A stretch of 64,000 nt of DNA, from the NCBI GenBank assembly GCA_905233415.1, contig CAJOEX010000004.1, forward strand, positions 35,862 through 99,861, written 5' to 3'. The DNA is from Paludibacteraceae bacterium (GTDB lineage Bacteria > Bacteroidota > Bacteroidia > Bacteroidales > Paludibacteraceae). The notes under the pieces are model-generated. The model saw only the letters and a list, made by a program, of their open reading frames with translations, ran no database searches and was not told where the DNA came from. Of this stretch, positions 33,747 to 41,489 are shown in pieces (the stretch's first letter is position 1; each line of letters begins with the position of its first letter). The position numbers and the translations under genes are program-made.

Positions 33747-34721
33747 ATGAAAAGCAAATTTTTATTTTCAAGTGTATTGCTGACAACCTGCCTGCTCACA
33801 AGTTGCGGCTTGATTAAAAAAGAAGTGGATGACCCGACGAAACCGACATACTATACCTTGACTATTTCGGCTGGTGAAGGCGGCACAGTTAACAGCAATG
33901 TAAATGGCCAGTATGAGGAAGGTGCGGAGGTGAAAATTATTGCTACTGCAAACAGCGGTTGGCAATTCAGCAAATGGTCAGACGGCGATATACGTGCTAC
34001 TCGCACCCTCACCATGAACAAGGATTACGTGTTGACGGCATCGTTTGAAAAGAAACCATCAGAACCGACAGAAACCGTTTACTACATTAAGCACCCATGG
34101 GGAACGGGTTTAGATTCTTCTTGGGAATGGGTACAGATGACCAAAGTGGGCAGCAATTATGAATATGAAAATCTTTGGGGAGGTGTTGGTGCCAACATCA
34201 ACACGGCTCCAAGTGATACTGGCGCAGATTGGTTCCCTGAAAGTGCAATTAGTGGTGCGGATGCGTTATCCATTGGTGACGGTGTGAAATTCACCTACAA
34301 CCCATCCAATGCCACCCTTACAGCAACAAAGACAAGTAGCGCATCAAGCAACAAAGCCCAAGTCCGCTTTCTAAAAGTGTTTGCATATGACCTCATTACT
34401 AAGCTTGGCATTGCCGATAAATCGGAAAATATAATTGTTTATTATGAATTTGGTTCAGGCACTGGTACGTCTCCGTATTATGAAATACCGGCAAGTTCCT
34501 TAGTTCCGGAAATGTATTGGTTAAAGGACGGTGACGACCCTGAAGGATGGTACTCTTTAGGAGATAGTAATAATAACGTATGGACATATAACTTTGAGGC
34601 GGGGAAAAAGTACACGTTCTCCTTAGAAGAAGATTCAGCATTTATCAACATTGACGGTGCTGCAAATGCTCCTGCTAAAATAGTGTCGAAAAACCGAGGA
34701 ATAAAGTTGGTGAAGAAATAA
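33747..34721 (+). CDS. Lipoprotein with one bacterial (InlB B-like) repeat domain
   Basis: A 324-residue lipoprotein: signal MKSKFLFSSVLLTTCLLTSC, lipidated Cys20. Residues about 36-95 (YTLTISAGEGGTVNSNVNG ... WQFSKWSDGD ... LTASFEKK) form a divergent InlB B-repeat/Flg_new-type domain found in surface proteins. The rest (about 100-324) is rich in Trp, Tyr, Gly and Ser and is not recognised. It is 42 nt downstream of the CsgG-like gene and ends the operon before a strong terminator. An ATG 12 nt upstream is possible. Confidence 0.72.
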   Translation: MKSKFLFSSVLLTTCLLTSCGLIKKEVDDPTKPTYYTLTISAGEGGTVNSNVNGQYEEGAEVKIIATANSGWQFSKWSDGDIRATRTLTMNKDYVLTASFEKKPSEPTETVYYIKHPWGTGLDSSWEWVQMTKVGSNYEYENLWGGVGANINTAPSDTGADWFPESAISGADALSIGDGVKFTYNPSNATLTATKTSSASSNKAQVRFLKVFAYDLITKLGIADKSENIIVYYEFGSGTGTSPYYEIPASSLVPEMYWLKDGDDPEGWYSLGDSNNNVWTYNFEAGKKYTFSLEEDSAFINIDGAANAPAKIVSKNRGIKLVKK

Positions 34722-34752
34722 TCAAAATCAAATAGTCGTATTTATCAACTAT

Positions 34753-34792
34753 AATAAAATAGGGCATGCTAACATCCGTGCCCTATTTTATT
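34753..34792 (+). terminator. Terminator of the CsgG-like operon
   Basis: AATAAAATAGGGCA (34753-34766) pairs perfectly over 14 bp with TGCCCTATTTTATT (34779-34792). Confidence 0.92.
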
Positions 34793-34868
34793 GGAGAGTT
34801 GTTCCACTCGTTTTAAAAATAGGCGTATAGGTCATTTTGCAGGCAAAAGGAATTTTTATGCCATTTTT

Positions 34869-34900
34869 TTTGGCACTTCAAAAAAAAAGCAGTACCTTTG
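34869..34900 (+). promoter_or_regulatory. Promoter of the acyltransferase-like gene
   Basis: TTTG at 34869-34872 and TACCTTTG at 34893-34900, 20 bp apart, in the context AAAAAGCAGTACCTTTGC. The sequence above it resembles the MATE promoter region. Confidence 0.8.
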
Positions 34901-34926
34901 CGGCGTTTTTGAGAATTGAAACCATT

Positions 34927-36057
34927 ATGGCTGTAGAAATACGTGAAGTGAATACCCGTCGTGAGCTGAAAAAGTTCATTCAGTTCGCCAACGATTTATA
35001 CAAGGATTGCCCCTATTACTGCCCGCCGCTTTTCTTTGATGAGATGGAGGTTTTCAACCGCAAGAAGAACCCTGCGATGGACTTCAGTGACTTTCAGTTA
35101 TATATGGCATTCCGTGACAACAAACCTGTTGGACGCATTGCTGCTATCATCAACACCAAAGCCAACCAGGCATGGAACGTCAAACACGTGCGCTTCGGAT
35201 GGATGGATTTCATTGACGACCTTGAGGTCAGCAAAGCGCTATTGGACGCCGTTGCCGCATGGGGCAGGGCACGTGGCATGAATGCCATGAACGGACCGGT
35301 CGGTTTTACGGACTGGGACAAGGAGGGTTTGCTCCTGGAGGGTTTTGATTATGTGGCGCCGATTGCATCGCTGTACAATTATCCGTATTATGCCAAACAC
35401 ATGGAGGCATACGGATTGCACAAGGAAGCGGACTGGATAGAAATGCTCATCACCTGTCCGTCGGAAGTGCCGGCACGTCTGACCCGCGTAGCGGAAATCG
35501 TGAAAGAACGCAGTCATGTCCGCGTCGATAAGGTGAAAAATGCGAAGGAGTTAGTGCGCAAATACGGCAACAGCTTTATGGATGTGCTCGACGAAGCATA
35601 CCAGAAACTTTATAACTTCCAGCCCATGACCGACCGGCAGAAGAAGTATTACCGCGATATCTATTTCCCGATTCTGAACTTTGACTTTGTGACGATTATT
35701 GTGAACGAAAAGGACGAAATTGTCGGTGTAGGTTTGGGAATGCCGGACATCAGCCAGGCATCACGCAAATGTGGCGGCAAACTCTTCCCCTTCGGCTGGT
35801 GGCACCTATGGAGAGCCTTGAAGGCTAAAAAAATGGAGCACTTTGACTTGCTGCTTGTGGCTGTCAGACCGGACTACCAGGACAAGGGAATAAACAGTTT
35901 GTTCTTCACAGACCAGATTCCGTATTTCATCAAATACGGCGTCAAACACCTTGATACCACATCCATCCTGGAGACGAACACGAAAAACCAGCAGCAATTC
36001 CAGATGCTTGAGCACAAATACCACAAACGCCGCCGTGCTTATCTGAAAGAGATTTGA
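34927..36057 (+). CDS. GNAT-like N-acetyltransferase family protein
   Basis: A 376-residue cytoplasmic protein, MAVEIREVNTRRELKKF at the N-terminus. The first half has a GNAT-like order (YMAFRDNKPVGRIAAIIN, FGWMDFIDDLEVSKALLDA), then NGPVGFTDWDKEGLLLEGFD, which is characteristic of a conserved Bacteroidota family; the second half has LLLVAVRPDYQDKGINSLFF, resembling an acetyl-CoA pocket. The substrate is unknown. The frame is open upstream, but the promoter lies there. Its stop overlaps the next start. Confidence 0.72.
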   Translation: MAVEIREVNTRRELKKFIQFANDLYKDCPYYCPPLFFDEMEVFNRKKNPAMDFSDFQLYMAFRDNKPVGRIAAIINTKANQAWNVKHVRFGWMDFIDDLEVSKALLDAVAAWGRARGMNAMNGPVGFTDWDKEGLLLEGFDYVAPIASLYNYPYYAKHMEAYGLHKEADWIEMLITCPSEVPARLTRVAEIVKERSHVRVDKVKNAKELVRKYGNSFMDVLDEAYQKLYNFQPMTDRQKKYYRDIYFPILNFDFVTIIVNEKDEIVGVGLGMPDISQASRKCGGKLFPFGWWHLWRALKAKKMEHFDLLLVAVRPDYQDKGINSLFFTDQIPYFIKYGVKHLDTTSILETNTKNQQQFQMLEHKYHKRRRAYLKEI

Positions 36058-36521
36058 CAAAGACCGAAACAACATATAAAAAACTTTCGGTACGTTTTAT
36101 CGCCTATATGCAGGCGCACAAAAAAAGATGTACGGCAGAGCGGTTGCAGATTTTACGGTATTGTTGCGACCAGACCACGCCCATAACCGGTCCCGTTTTG
36201 GCGGAAAGGGCAAAAAAAGACCGAATTTGCGCAGCAACCGTCTATGCCACGCTGGATTTGCTGGTAGAGGCGGGAATACTGCAACGGGTGATATACAACA
36301 GCAGGCAAACCGCCACATACACCCTTCCGGCTGAGCGACGGACCAAGATGAAGTTCATTTGTACGCAGTGCGGACGAAGGTCGGACTTGAAGGACAGGAT
36401 TATTGCGGACAGGCTCAGAACACGCAGTTATGAGAATTTCAAACCGGATTATTTCACGGTTTACGTATATGGCAAATGCAAATTATGCAAGCGATTGATA
36501 CCCCAAAAGAATAAAAGATAA
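36054..36521 (+). CDS. Fur family transcriptional regulator
   Basis: A 155-residue metal- or peroxide-responsive regulator. The winged helix covers residues about 20-85 (CTAERLQILRYCCDQTTPI, TVYATLDLLVEAGILQRV). The dimer domain has two CxxC pairs, CTQCGRRSD and GKCKLCKR, for a structural zinc. His residues of a regulatory site are few, so the sensed ligand is uncertain. The start is TTG at 36054, overlapping the preceding TGA (TTGA). It sits near, but not in, the FeoB-like/TonB operon and could regulate it. Confidence 0.88.
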   Translation: MTKTETTYKKLSVRFIAYMQAHKKRCTAERLQILRYCCDQTTPITGPVLAERAKKDRICAATVYATLDLLVEAGILQRVIYNSRQTATYTLPAERRTKMKFICTQCGRRSDLKDRIIADRLRTRSYENFKPDYFTVYVYGKCKLCKRLIPQKNKR

Positions 36522-37219
36522 TGGAAGGAAAAATGATTGGAAACAGCCTTTATTGGATACTGTTTATCGGAATAGCTTTGGCGAGTTGGATTGTAAGCGC
36601 CTTAATGGAAAGCCGGTTCAAAAAGTACTCCAAAGTGAAGTTGCCGCTGACAGGCAAGGAAGTGGCGGAGAAGATGTTGCGCGATAACGGGATTACGGAC
36701 GTGGCTGTAACATGCACCAAGGGGCACTTGACGGACCACTACAATCCGCAGAACAAAACCGTCAATCTGTCGGAATCGGTGTACAACGAGGCTAATATTG
36801 CTGCCGCAGCAGTAGCGGCACATGAATGCGGACATGCAGTACAACATGCAGCAGAGTATGCTCCGTTAAAAATGCGTTCAGCATTGGTACCGGTAGTGTC
36901 TTTCGCCAGCAAATGGATGACATGGGTGCTACTGATTGGAATGTTCGTGGTAGAGACATTCCCGATTCTATTGGAAGTCGGTATCGCATTGTTTGCACTA
37001 ACCACCCTATTCTCCTTTATCACATTGCCGGTAGAGGTGAATGCCAGTCAGCGGGCGGTCAATTGGTTGCAGGAGGCGGGAATTACTGACCGCGAAACAA
37101 CCGAAATGGCTTCCAAGGCGCTCCATAGTGCAGCCTATACATATGTTGTCGCTGCCATATCGTCCCTCGCCACCTTAATATATTATATATTGGTGTTGTT
37201 GGGAGGCAGAAGAAATTAG
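36521..37219 (+). CDS. YugP-like zinc metallopeptidase, membrane-bound
   Basis: A 232-residue inner-membrane protein with helices near residues 7-27, 125-145, 150-175 and 205-227. The zinc motif is HECGH at about 104-108 (AAHECGHAVQHA), with VEVNASQRAVNWL downstream supplying the usual third ligand region. It matches the Zn_peptidase_2 family. Substrate unknown. Its ATG lies at the end of the Fur gene stop region (single-base contact), so the two are co-translated. No terminator is seen before the tRNA. Confidence 0.9.
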   Translation: MEGKMIGNSLYWILFIGIALASWIVSALMESRFKKYSKVKLPLTGKEVAEKMLRDNGITDVAVTCTKGHLTDHYNPQNKTVNLSESVYNEANIAAAAVAAHECGHAVQHAAEYAPLKMRSALVPVVSFASKWMTWVLLIGMFVVETFPILLEVGIALFALTTLFSFITLPVEVNASQRAVNWLQEAGITDRETTEMASKALHSAAYTYVVAAISSLATLIYYILVLLGGRRN

Positions 37220-37234
37220 CAAGTTGCAACAACC

Positions 37235-37308
37235 GGCCCCGTAGCTCAATTGAATAGAGTGTCAGATTCCGGTTCTGAAGGTTCAGGGTTTGAGCCCCTG
37301 CGGGGTCA
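37235..37308 (+). tRNA. tRNA-Arg (anticodon CCG)
   Basis: Acceptor GGCCCCG (37235-37241) pairs with CGGGGTC (37301-37307), discriminator A37308. The anticodon stem is TCAGA/TCTGA (37262-37266 and 37274-37278) with loop TTCCGGT; anticodon CCG at 37269-37271 reads CGG. T stem is CAGGG/CCCTG. The CCA end is not encoded. Confidence 0.95.
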
Positions 37309-37368
37309 CAAGAAGCTTACGAAGCAAAGCGGAGAAAGGTTCTCCCCGAGTGCTGCGGGGTCACAAGA
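37298..37368. repeat. 16-bp direct repeat of the tRNA-Arg 3' end
   Basis: CTGCGGGGTCACAAGA occurs at 37298-37313, spanning the tRNA 3' end, and again at 37353-37368. The 39 bp between carry no gene. A duplicated tRNA 3' end is the usual mark of an integration site. Confidence 0.8.
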
Positions 37369-37369
37369 C

Positions 37370-37405
37370 AGGGAATTTCGCGAGAAAGCGGAATTCCCTA
37401 TTTTT
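37370..37405 (+). terminator. Terminator downstream of tRNA-Arg
   Basis: AGGGAATTTCGC (37370-37381) pairs over 12 bp (one wobble) with GCGGAATTCCCT (37388-37399), loop GAGAAA, then ATTTTT. Confidence 0.9.
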
Positions 37406-37410
37406 AGGTA

Positions 37411-37441
37411 TTGTGCATGTCGTCAAAATGCGGTAATTTTG
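37411..37441 (+). promoter_or_regulatory. Promoter of the FeoB-like/TonB/HMA operon
   Basis: TTG at 37411-37413 and TAATTTTG at 37434-37441, 20 bp apart; the ATG is 20 nt downstream. No obvious Fur box was seen by eye. Confidence 0.7.
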
Positions 37442-37461
37442 CAATTTGAAATGAAACGCTG

Positions 37462-38955
37462 ATGGCACGCTGCAAAGAATATACAGAAAACGGCATTCTG
37501 GTGCTTGAAACAGACTCGCGGCACCTTGAAGACGGGCTGTTGCGGGCTGCTGAGCTGATAGACCGGCAGCAACCGTTTGTCATTCTTCTTACACATTACA
37601 AAGAACTGCTACACACCAAGCACTGGCTGGATTATGAACAGCTCTCCCAACTTATGGGGGTGCGAATCGGCTTTGTAGAGGATAAAGACCTCGTATTGGG
37701 GCTTCCGCTTTTCTTCCGTCCTGTGCCGATTGATGATTACGAAGGCTTTGTGCACGGAGCCTTGCAGGAGACACTCTATCACGCCCATGATGATACCGGA
37801 CACAGCCTTGCTGACCGCGTCGATAAAGTGCTGACGAACAAATGGTTGGGTTTCCCGATACTTATTGCCGTGCTGTATGGCGTGTTTGAATTGACGTTCG
37901 CAATCGGCAGTTATCCGGAAGCATGGATAGAAAAAGATATTCAAGCCTTATGTGCGTGGATGGGTGGAATCTTGCCGGAAGGATGGTTGAGCAGTCTTTT
38001 CATTGACGGGATTTTGGCGGGTGTAGGTGCAATTTTGACATTTGTGCCGAATATACTGATACTTTTCTGCCTTCTTGTTTTGATGGAAGACAGCGGCTAT
38101 ATGGCTCGTGCTGCGTTTCTGATGGACAAGGTTATGCACGCGGTCGGTCTGCACGGGCGTAGTTTTATACCGATGTTAGTCGGTTTCGGTTGCAATGTGC
38201 CGGCGATAATGGCGGCGAAGGATATAGACAACCCCAGAGACCGGACGCTGACCATGCTGATGATTCCGTTTATGAGCTGCTCGGCGCGTCTGCCGGTCTA
38301 TATGCTGTTTGTGGGTGCGTTCTTCCCGCGCCACAGGGCATTGGTGATGATGTCGTTATACTTTGCCGGCATCGCATTAAGTATTCTTTTTGCGCTGGTA
38401 ATGAAGCATACCAAATGGTTCAAACAGCCTGAAGGAGACTACGTAAGCGAATTGCCGCAGTTCCGCAAACCGACGTGGAAGGAACTGGGGAAGCACGTCT
38501 GGGAACGGTTATGGGATTACTTGCAGAAGATTGCAACCGTTATTATTTGGGCAAGCATTGTTATTTGGGGATTGACGTATTTCCCGACGCATTCGATGGA
38601 CTTGGAGCATTCGTACCTTGCCATGATCGGGCAGTTCACGGAACCGCTCATTCGTCCGCTTGGCTTTGATTGGAAAATGTCTGTTTGCTTAATGACCGGT
38701 CTGCCTGCAAAAGAGGCGATTATTTCCACAATGGGCATTCTTTACGGTGGTGACGCCACGCTTTCGGCATTTACGCCGCTGACCGCATATGCCTTTATGC
38801 TGTTCGTACTGCTGTATTTCCCCTGTCTGGCGACAGTAGCGGCCCTCAAACGCGAAGCCGGACGCGGCTGGGCGTGGTTCACGGTAGTTCACTCGCTCCT
38901 GTTGGCGTGGATAGTGGCATTTGCCGTATATCAAATCGGAAGCTTGGTATGTTGA
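37462..38955 (+). CDS. FeoB-like metal permease lacking a functional G domain
   Basis: A 497-residue protein; full FeoB proteins are 650-830 residues. The membrane core is intact: AHDDTGHSLADRVDKVLTNK-type linker near residue 113, VLMEDSGYMARAAFLMDKV near 210, the pore motif GFGCNVPAIMAAK near 241 and MSCSARLPVYMLFVGAFFP near 273. The N-terminal ~85 residues resemble only the second half of the FeoB G domain (LDYEQLSQLMGVRIGF). The P-loop, switch regions and DxxG are absent, and the NxxD and SAK-type motifs are not recognisable. The upstream 240 bp hold a tRNA, so the missing part is not merely frameshifted nearby. It overlaps the TonB receptor by 7 nt. Confidence 0.88.
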   Translation: MARCKEYTENGILVLETDSRHLEDGLLRAAELIDRQQPFVILLTHYKELLHTKHWLDYEQLSQLMGVRIGFVEDKDLVLGLPLFFRPVPIDDYEGFVHGALQETLYHAHDDTGHSLADRVDKVLTNKWLGFPILIAVLYGVFELTFAIGSYPEAWIEKDIQALCAWMGGILPEGWLSSLFIDGILAGVGAILTFVPNILILFCLLVLMEDSGYMARAAFLMDKVMHAVGLHGRSFIPMLVGFGCNVPAIMAAKDIDNPRDRTLTMLMIPFMSCSARLPVYMLFVGAFFPRHRALVMMSLYFAGIALSILFALVMKHTKWFKQPEGDYVSELPQFRKPTWKELGKHVWERLWDYLQKIATVIIWASIVIWGLTYFPTHSMDLEHSYLAMIGQFTEPLIRPLGFDWKMSVCLMTGLPAKEAIISTMGILYGGDATLSAFTPLTAYAFMLFVLLYFPCLATVAALKREAGRGWAWFTVVHSLLLAWIVAFAVYQIGSLVC

Positions 38956-41114
38956 AAAATATTAACATAAACAGAAGTTTATTGATACTGTTATCCATTT
39001 TCAATTATCAGTTATCAATTTCCTACGCGCAGGACACGGTGGGAGTAAACGACTTCCGCATCGACGAAGTGCAAGTTGTTCAACGCCGCAAACCGGTGGT
39101 TAAATCGCGTGTGTCGGCATTTGATACTGAAAAGATTACTGCCGACCAACTCTGTACTGCCGCTTGCTGCAATTTGAGTGAGAGTTTCGAAAACTCCGCT
39201 TCTGTCGATGTGGCATACGCAGATGCCGCCACGGGCGCCAAACAAATCCGTTTGCTCGGACTGAGCGGTACCTATGTACAAATGCTCACCGAAAATACTC
39301 CAGGTATTCGTGGTCTGGCGCAGTCCTTTGGCATGGAGTATATTCCGGGACCGTGGATGCATTCCATACAAATAAGTAAAGGCACCTCATCTGTCATCAA
39401 CGGCTATGAGGCGCTGACGGGACAAATCAATGCGCAGTTTTTGAAACCACAAACGGCGGACAAACTGGCGCTGAATGCGATGATTAACAGAGAAACACAC
39501 AGTGAATTGAATCTAACCGGAGCATGGGATGTCGGGGAACACTGTTCCACCGGTCTGTTAATGCACGGACAGGGGATGGGACTGGAAATGGACCACAACA
39601 AGGACGGATTTCTTGACATGCCCAAGAACTATCAAGCCAATATTATGAACCGTTGGCATTTTCAAAAAGGCGATTATACAGGACATGTTTTAGTGCATGG
39701 AATATATGACCGCCGGCTTGGCGGACAAACCTCCGAAACCCGCCAACAGTTTGAGCAAGAAGGCAAAACGCCATATGGTATCGACCTGCGTACCCGCCGT
39801 ATTGACGGTTTTATAAAGAACGGCTACGTCTTTGACCATTCATTAAATCGCTCTATCGGCATCATCGTAGCGGGTTCATACCATAGTCAAACCAACGACT
39901 ACGGACCGAAGACTTGGGACGTGTCACAAACAAATGCTTATCTCAACGCCATCTTCCAGACAAACTTCGAGAATCCCGAACTCGACCCCGAAGATAATCA
40001 CGAGCACAAACTTTCAGCAGGATTGAGCATCAATTATGATCGGTTTAATGAAACTACGAATTTTATCTATCCGGATCCTTTCTCTCCGCTCCCGTACACC
40101 ACTACAACTAACGAAGTAACTCCCGGCATTTTTGCCGAATACACATATATGTACAAGGAGAAACTGACGCTGTTGGCAGGCATACGTGCAGACTGGTCCA
40201 CACGCTACGGACCATTTGTGACGCCACGCATGAACATCCGCTATTCGCCGTTTGAATGGTGGACGCTGCGCGGAAGCGTCGGACTCGGTTATCGTTCACC
40301 AAATGTCTTCGCGGATAATGCGGGCTTGCTTGTTAGTAATCGGAAATGGATAAAAGGGCCGTATAATAATAGTGAGTACTTGAAAGAACTTCAGCAAGAA
40401 CGTGCGGTTAATGCCGGAGCCACAATGACGTTTTATATTCCGTTAGGCAAGAAGGAGTTGCAACTGAGTGGTGAGTATTACTATACGCAGTTCATGAACG
40501 GTGTTATCGTTGACTTAGACCGCGATCCGCATGCTGTTTATTTATATAACATCAACGAGCATACGGGTCCAAAGCCTCTCCAGTCTTTTGCTCACAACTG
40601 GCAACTTGAGGCTTCGATGGAGATTCTGCGCGGTTGGAACATGACGTTGGCTTTCCGCTATACCGATGTGCGCCAATCCTCATTCAATACGGAAGCAAAC
40701 GCATATCAATTGCGCGAGAAGCCGCTGCAAAACCGCTTCAAGGGCATCATTACAACGAGTTACCAGACGCCACTCAAGAAGTGGCAGTTTGACTTTACAG
40801 CGCAGTTCAACGGTCCGGGAAGAATGCCGGACGGCTTTGTTATTCCTGCCGGAAACACGCAGTATTATGTTTCCAACGGCATGACATACCATAAATGGTA
40901 TCCGCAACTAATGGCACAAGTCACCAAATATTTCCGCACGTGGTCGCTCTATATAGGGGCTGAAAACATGACGAATTATACTCAAGATAACCCCATTATA
41001 GCCGCAGAAGAGCCGGCTTCTCCGGACTTTGACGCATCGATGGTCTGGGCACCGACACACGGCTGGAAACTATATCTCGGTTTCCGCTGGGCATTGGAAA
41101 GACAAACTGATTAA
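38949..41114 (+). CDS. TonB-dependent outer-membrane receptor (probable metal uptake)
   Basis: A 721-residue receptor with a signal peptide (residues 1-28, MLKNININRSLLILLSIFN...). The plug (about 35-165) has RVSAFDTEKITADQL and SIQISKGTSSVINGYEALTG; the barrel follows, ending LYLGFRWALERQTD. It has no carboxypeptidase-like extension. Translation is coupled to the FeoB-like gene (7-nt overlap), and the next gene encodes a small metal-binding protein. The order suggests one import route: receptor, periplasmic carrier, inner-membrane permease. The metal is not determined. Part of the signal peptide is encoded by a 7-bp repeat array. Confidence 0.88.
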   Translation: MLKNININRSLLILLSIFNYQLSISYAQDTVGVNDFRIDEVQVVQRRKPVVKSRVSAFDTEKITADQLCTAACCNLSESFENSASVDVAYADAATGAKQIRLLGLSGTYVQMLTENTPGIRGLAQSFGMEYIPGPWMHSIQISKGTSSVINGYEALTGQINAQFLKPQTADKLALNAMINRETHSELNLTGAWDVGEHCSTGLLMHGQGMGLEMDHNKDGFLDMPKNYQANIMNRWHFQKGDYTGHVLVHGIYDRRLGGQTSETRQQFEQEGKTPYGIDLRTRRIDGFIKNGYVFDHSLNRSIGIIVAGSYHSQTNDYGPKTWDVSQTNAYLNAIFQTNFENPELDPEDNHEHKLSAGLSINYDRFNETTNFIYPDPFSPLPYTTTTNEVTPGIFAEYTYMYKEKLTLLAGIRADWSTRYGPFVTPRMNIRYSPFEWWTLRGSVGLGYRSPNVFADNAGLLVSNRKWIKGPYNNSEYLKELQQERAVNAGATMTFYIPLGKKELQLSGEYYYTQFMNGVIVDLDRDPHAVYLYNINEHTGPKPLQSFAHNWQLEASMEILRGWNMTLAFRYTDVRQSSFNTEANAYQLREKPLQNRFKGIITTSYQTPLKKWQFDFTAQFNGPGRMPDGFVIPAGNTQYYVSNGMTYHKWYPQLMAQVTKYFRTWSLYIGAENMTNYTQDNPIIAAEEPASPDFDASMVWAPTHGWKLYLGFRWALERQTD
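38991..39025 (+). repeat. 7-bp repeat array in the TonB receptor signal peptide
   Basis: Units TTATCCA, TTTTCAA, TTATCAG, TTATCAA, TTTCCTA; the reverse complement gives GATAATT-type heptamers as in murF (53415) and at 63861. Confidence 0.65.
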
Positions 41115-41125
41115 ATCCTACAAAT

Positions 41126-41470
41126 ATGAAAAGACTATTGTTTATCTTATTTACAATTTGCACATTCGGTACATTCTGTACATCTGTTTATGCGAAAACG
41201 GACAAGCAAACCGTAACATTCTATGTGGATCTTCACTGCCAAGCGTGCATAGACAAGATTTACAAGAATATCGCTTACGAAAAGGGAGTAAAAGATTTGA
41301 AATGTGACCTTAAGACCAAAACAGTAGTCGTAACCTATGACGCGGCAAAAACCGATGTACCGACGCTGCAGAAAGCCTTTGCAGCCATTAACAAACCGGC
41401 TTCGCTTAAACCGGTTGAGGAGCATAAAGAAAGTGATGATGACCACAACGACCATCATCACCATCAATAA
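41126..41470 (+). CDS. Exported heavy-metal-associated (HMA) domain protein with His-rich tail
   Basis: A 114-residue MerP-like protein: signal peptide (about 1-24), HMA domain with the metal site DLHCQACIDKIYKNI near residue 35 (Cys-x2-Cys), the usual GVKDLKCDLKTKTVVVTYD strand, and a tail HKESDDDHNDHHHHQ that adds six His. It would be periplasmic and could bind Cu, Zn or Ni, or Fe less typically. It is 11 nt after the TonB receptor gene and is the last gene of the FeoB-like operon. HMA proteins usually serve Cu/Hg/Zn systems, which argues that the operon may not be for iron. Confidence 0.88.
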   Translation: MKRLLFILFTICTFGTFCTSVYAKTDKQTVTFYVDLHCQACIDKIYKNIAYEKGVKDLKCDLKTKTVVVTYDAAKTDVPTLQKAFAAINKPASLKPVEEHKESDDDHNDHHHHQ

Positions 41471-41489
41471 TTTTGCCAATAGGTTTCAG

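Noticed and set aside
37250..37462. 70-codon ORF over tRNA-Arg
   Set aside because: It reads through the tRNA and its terminator.
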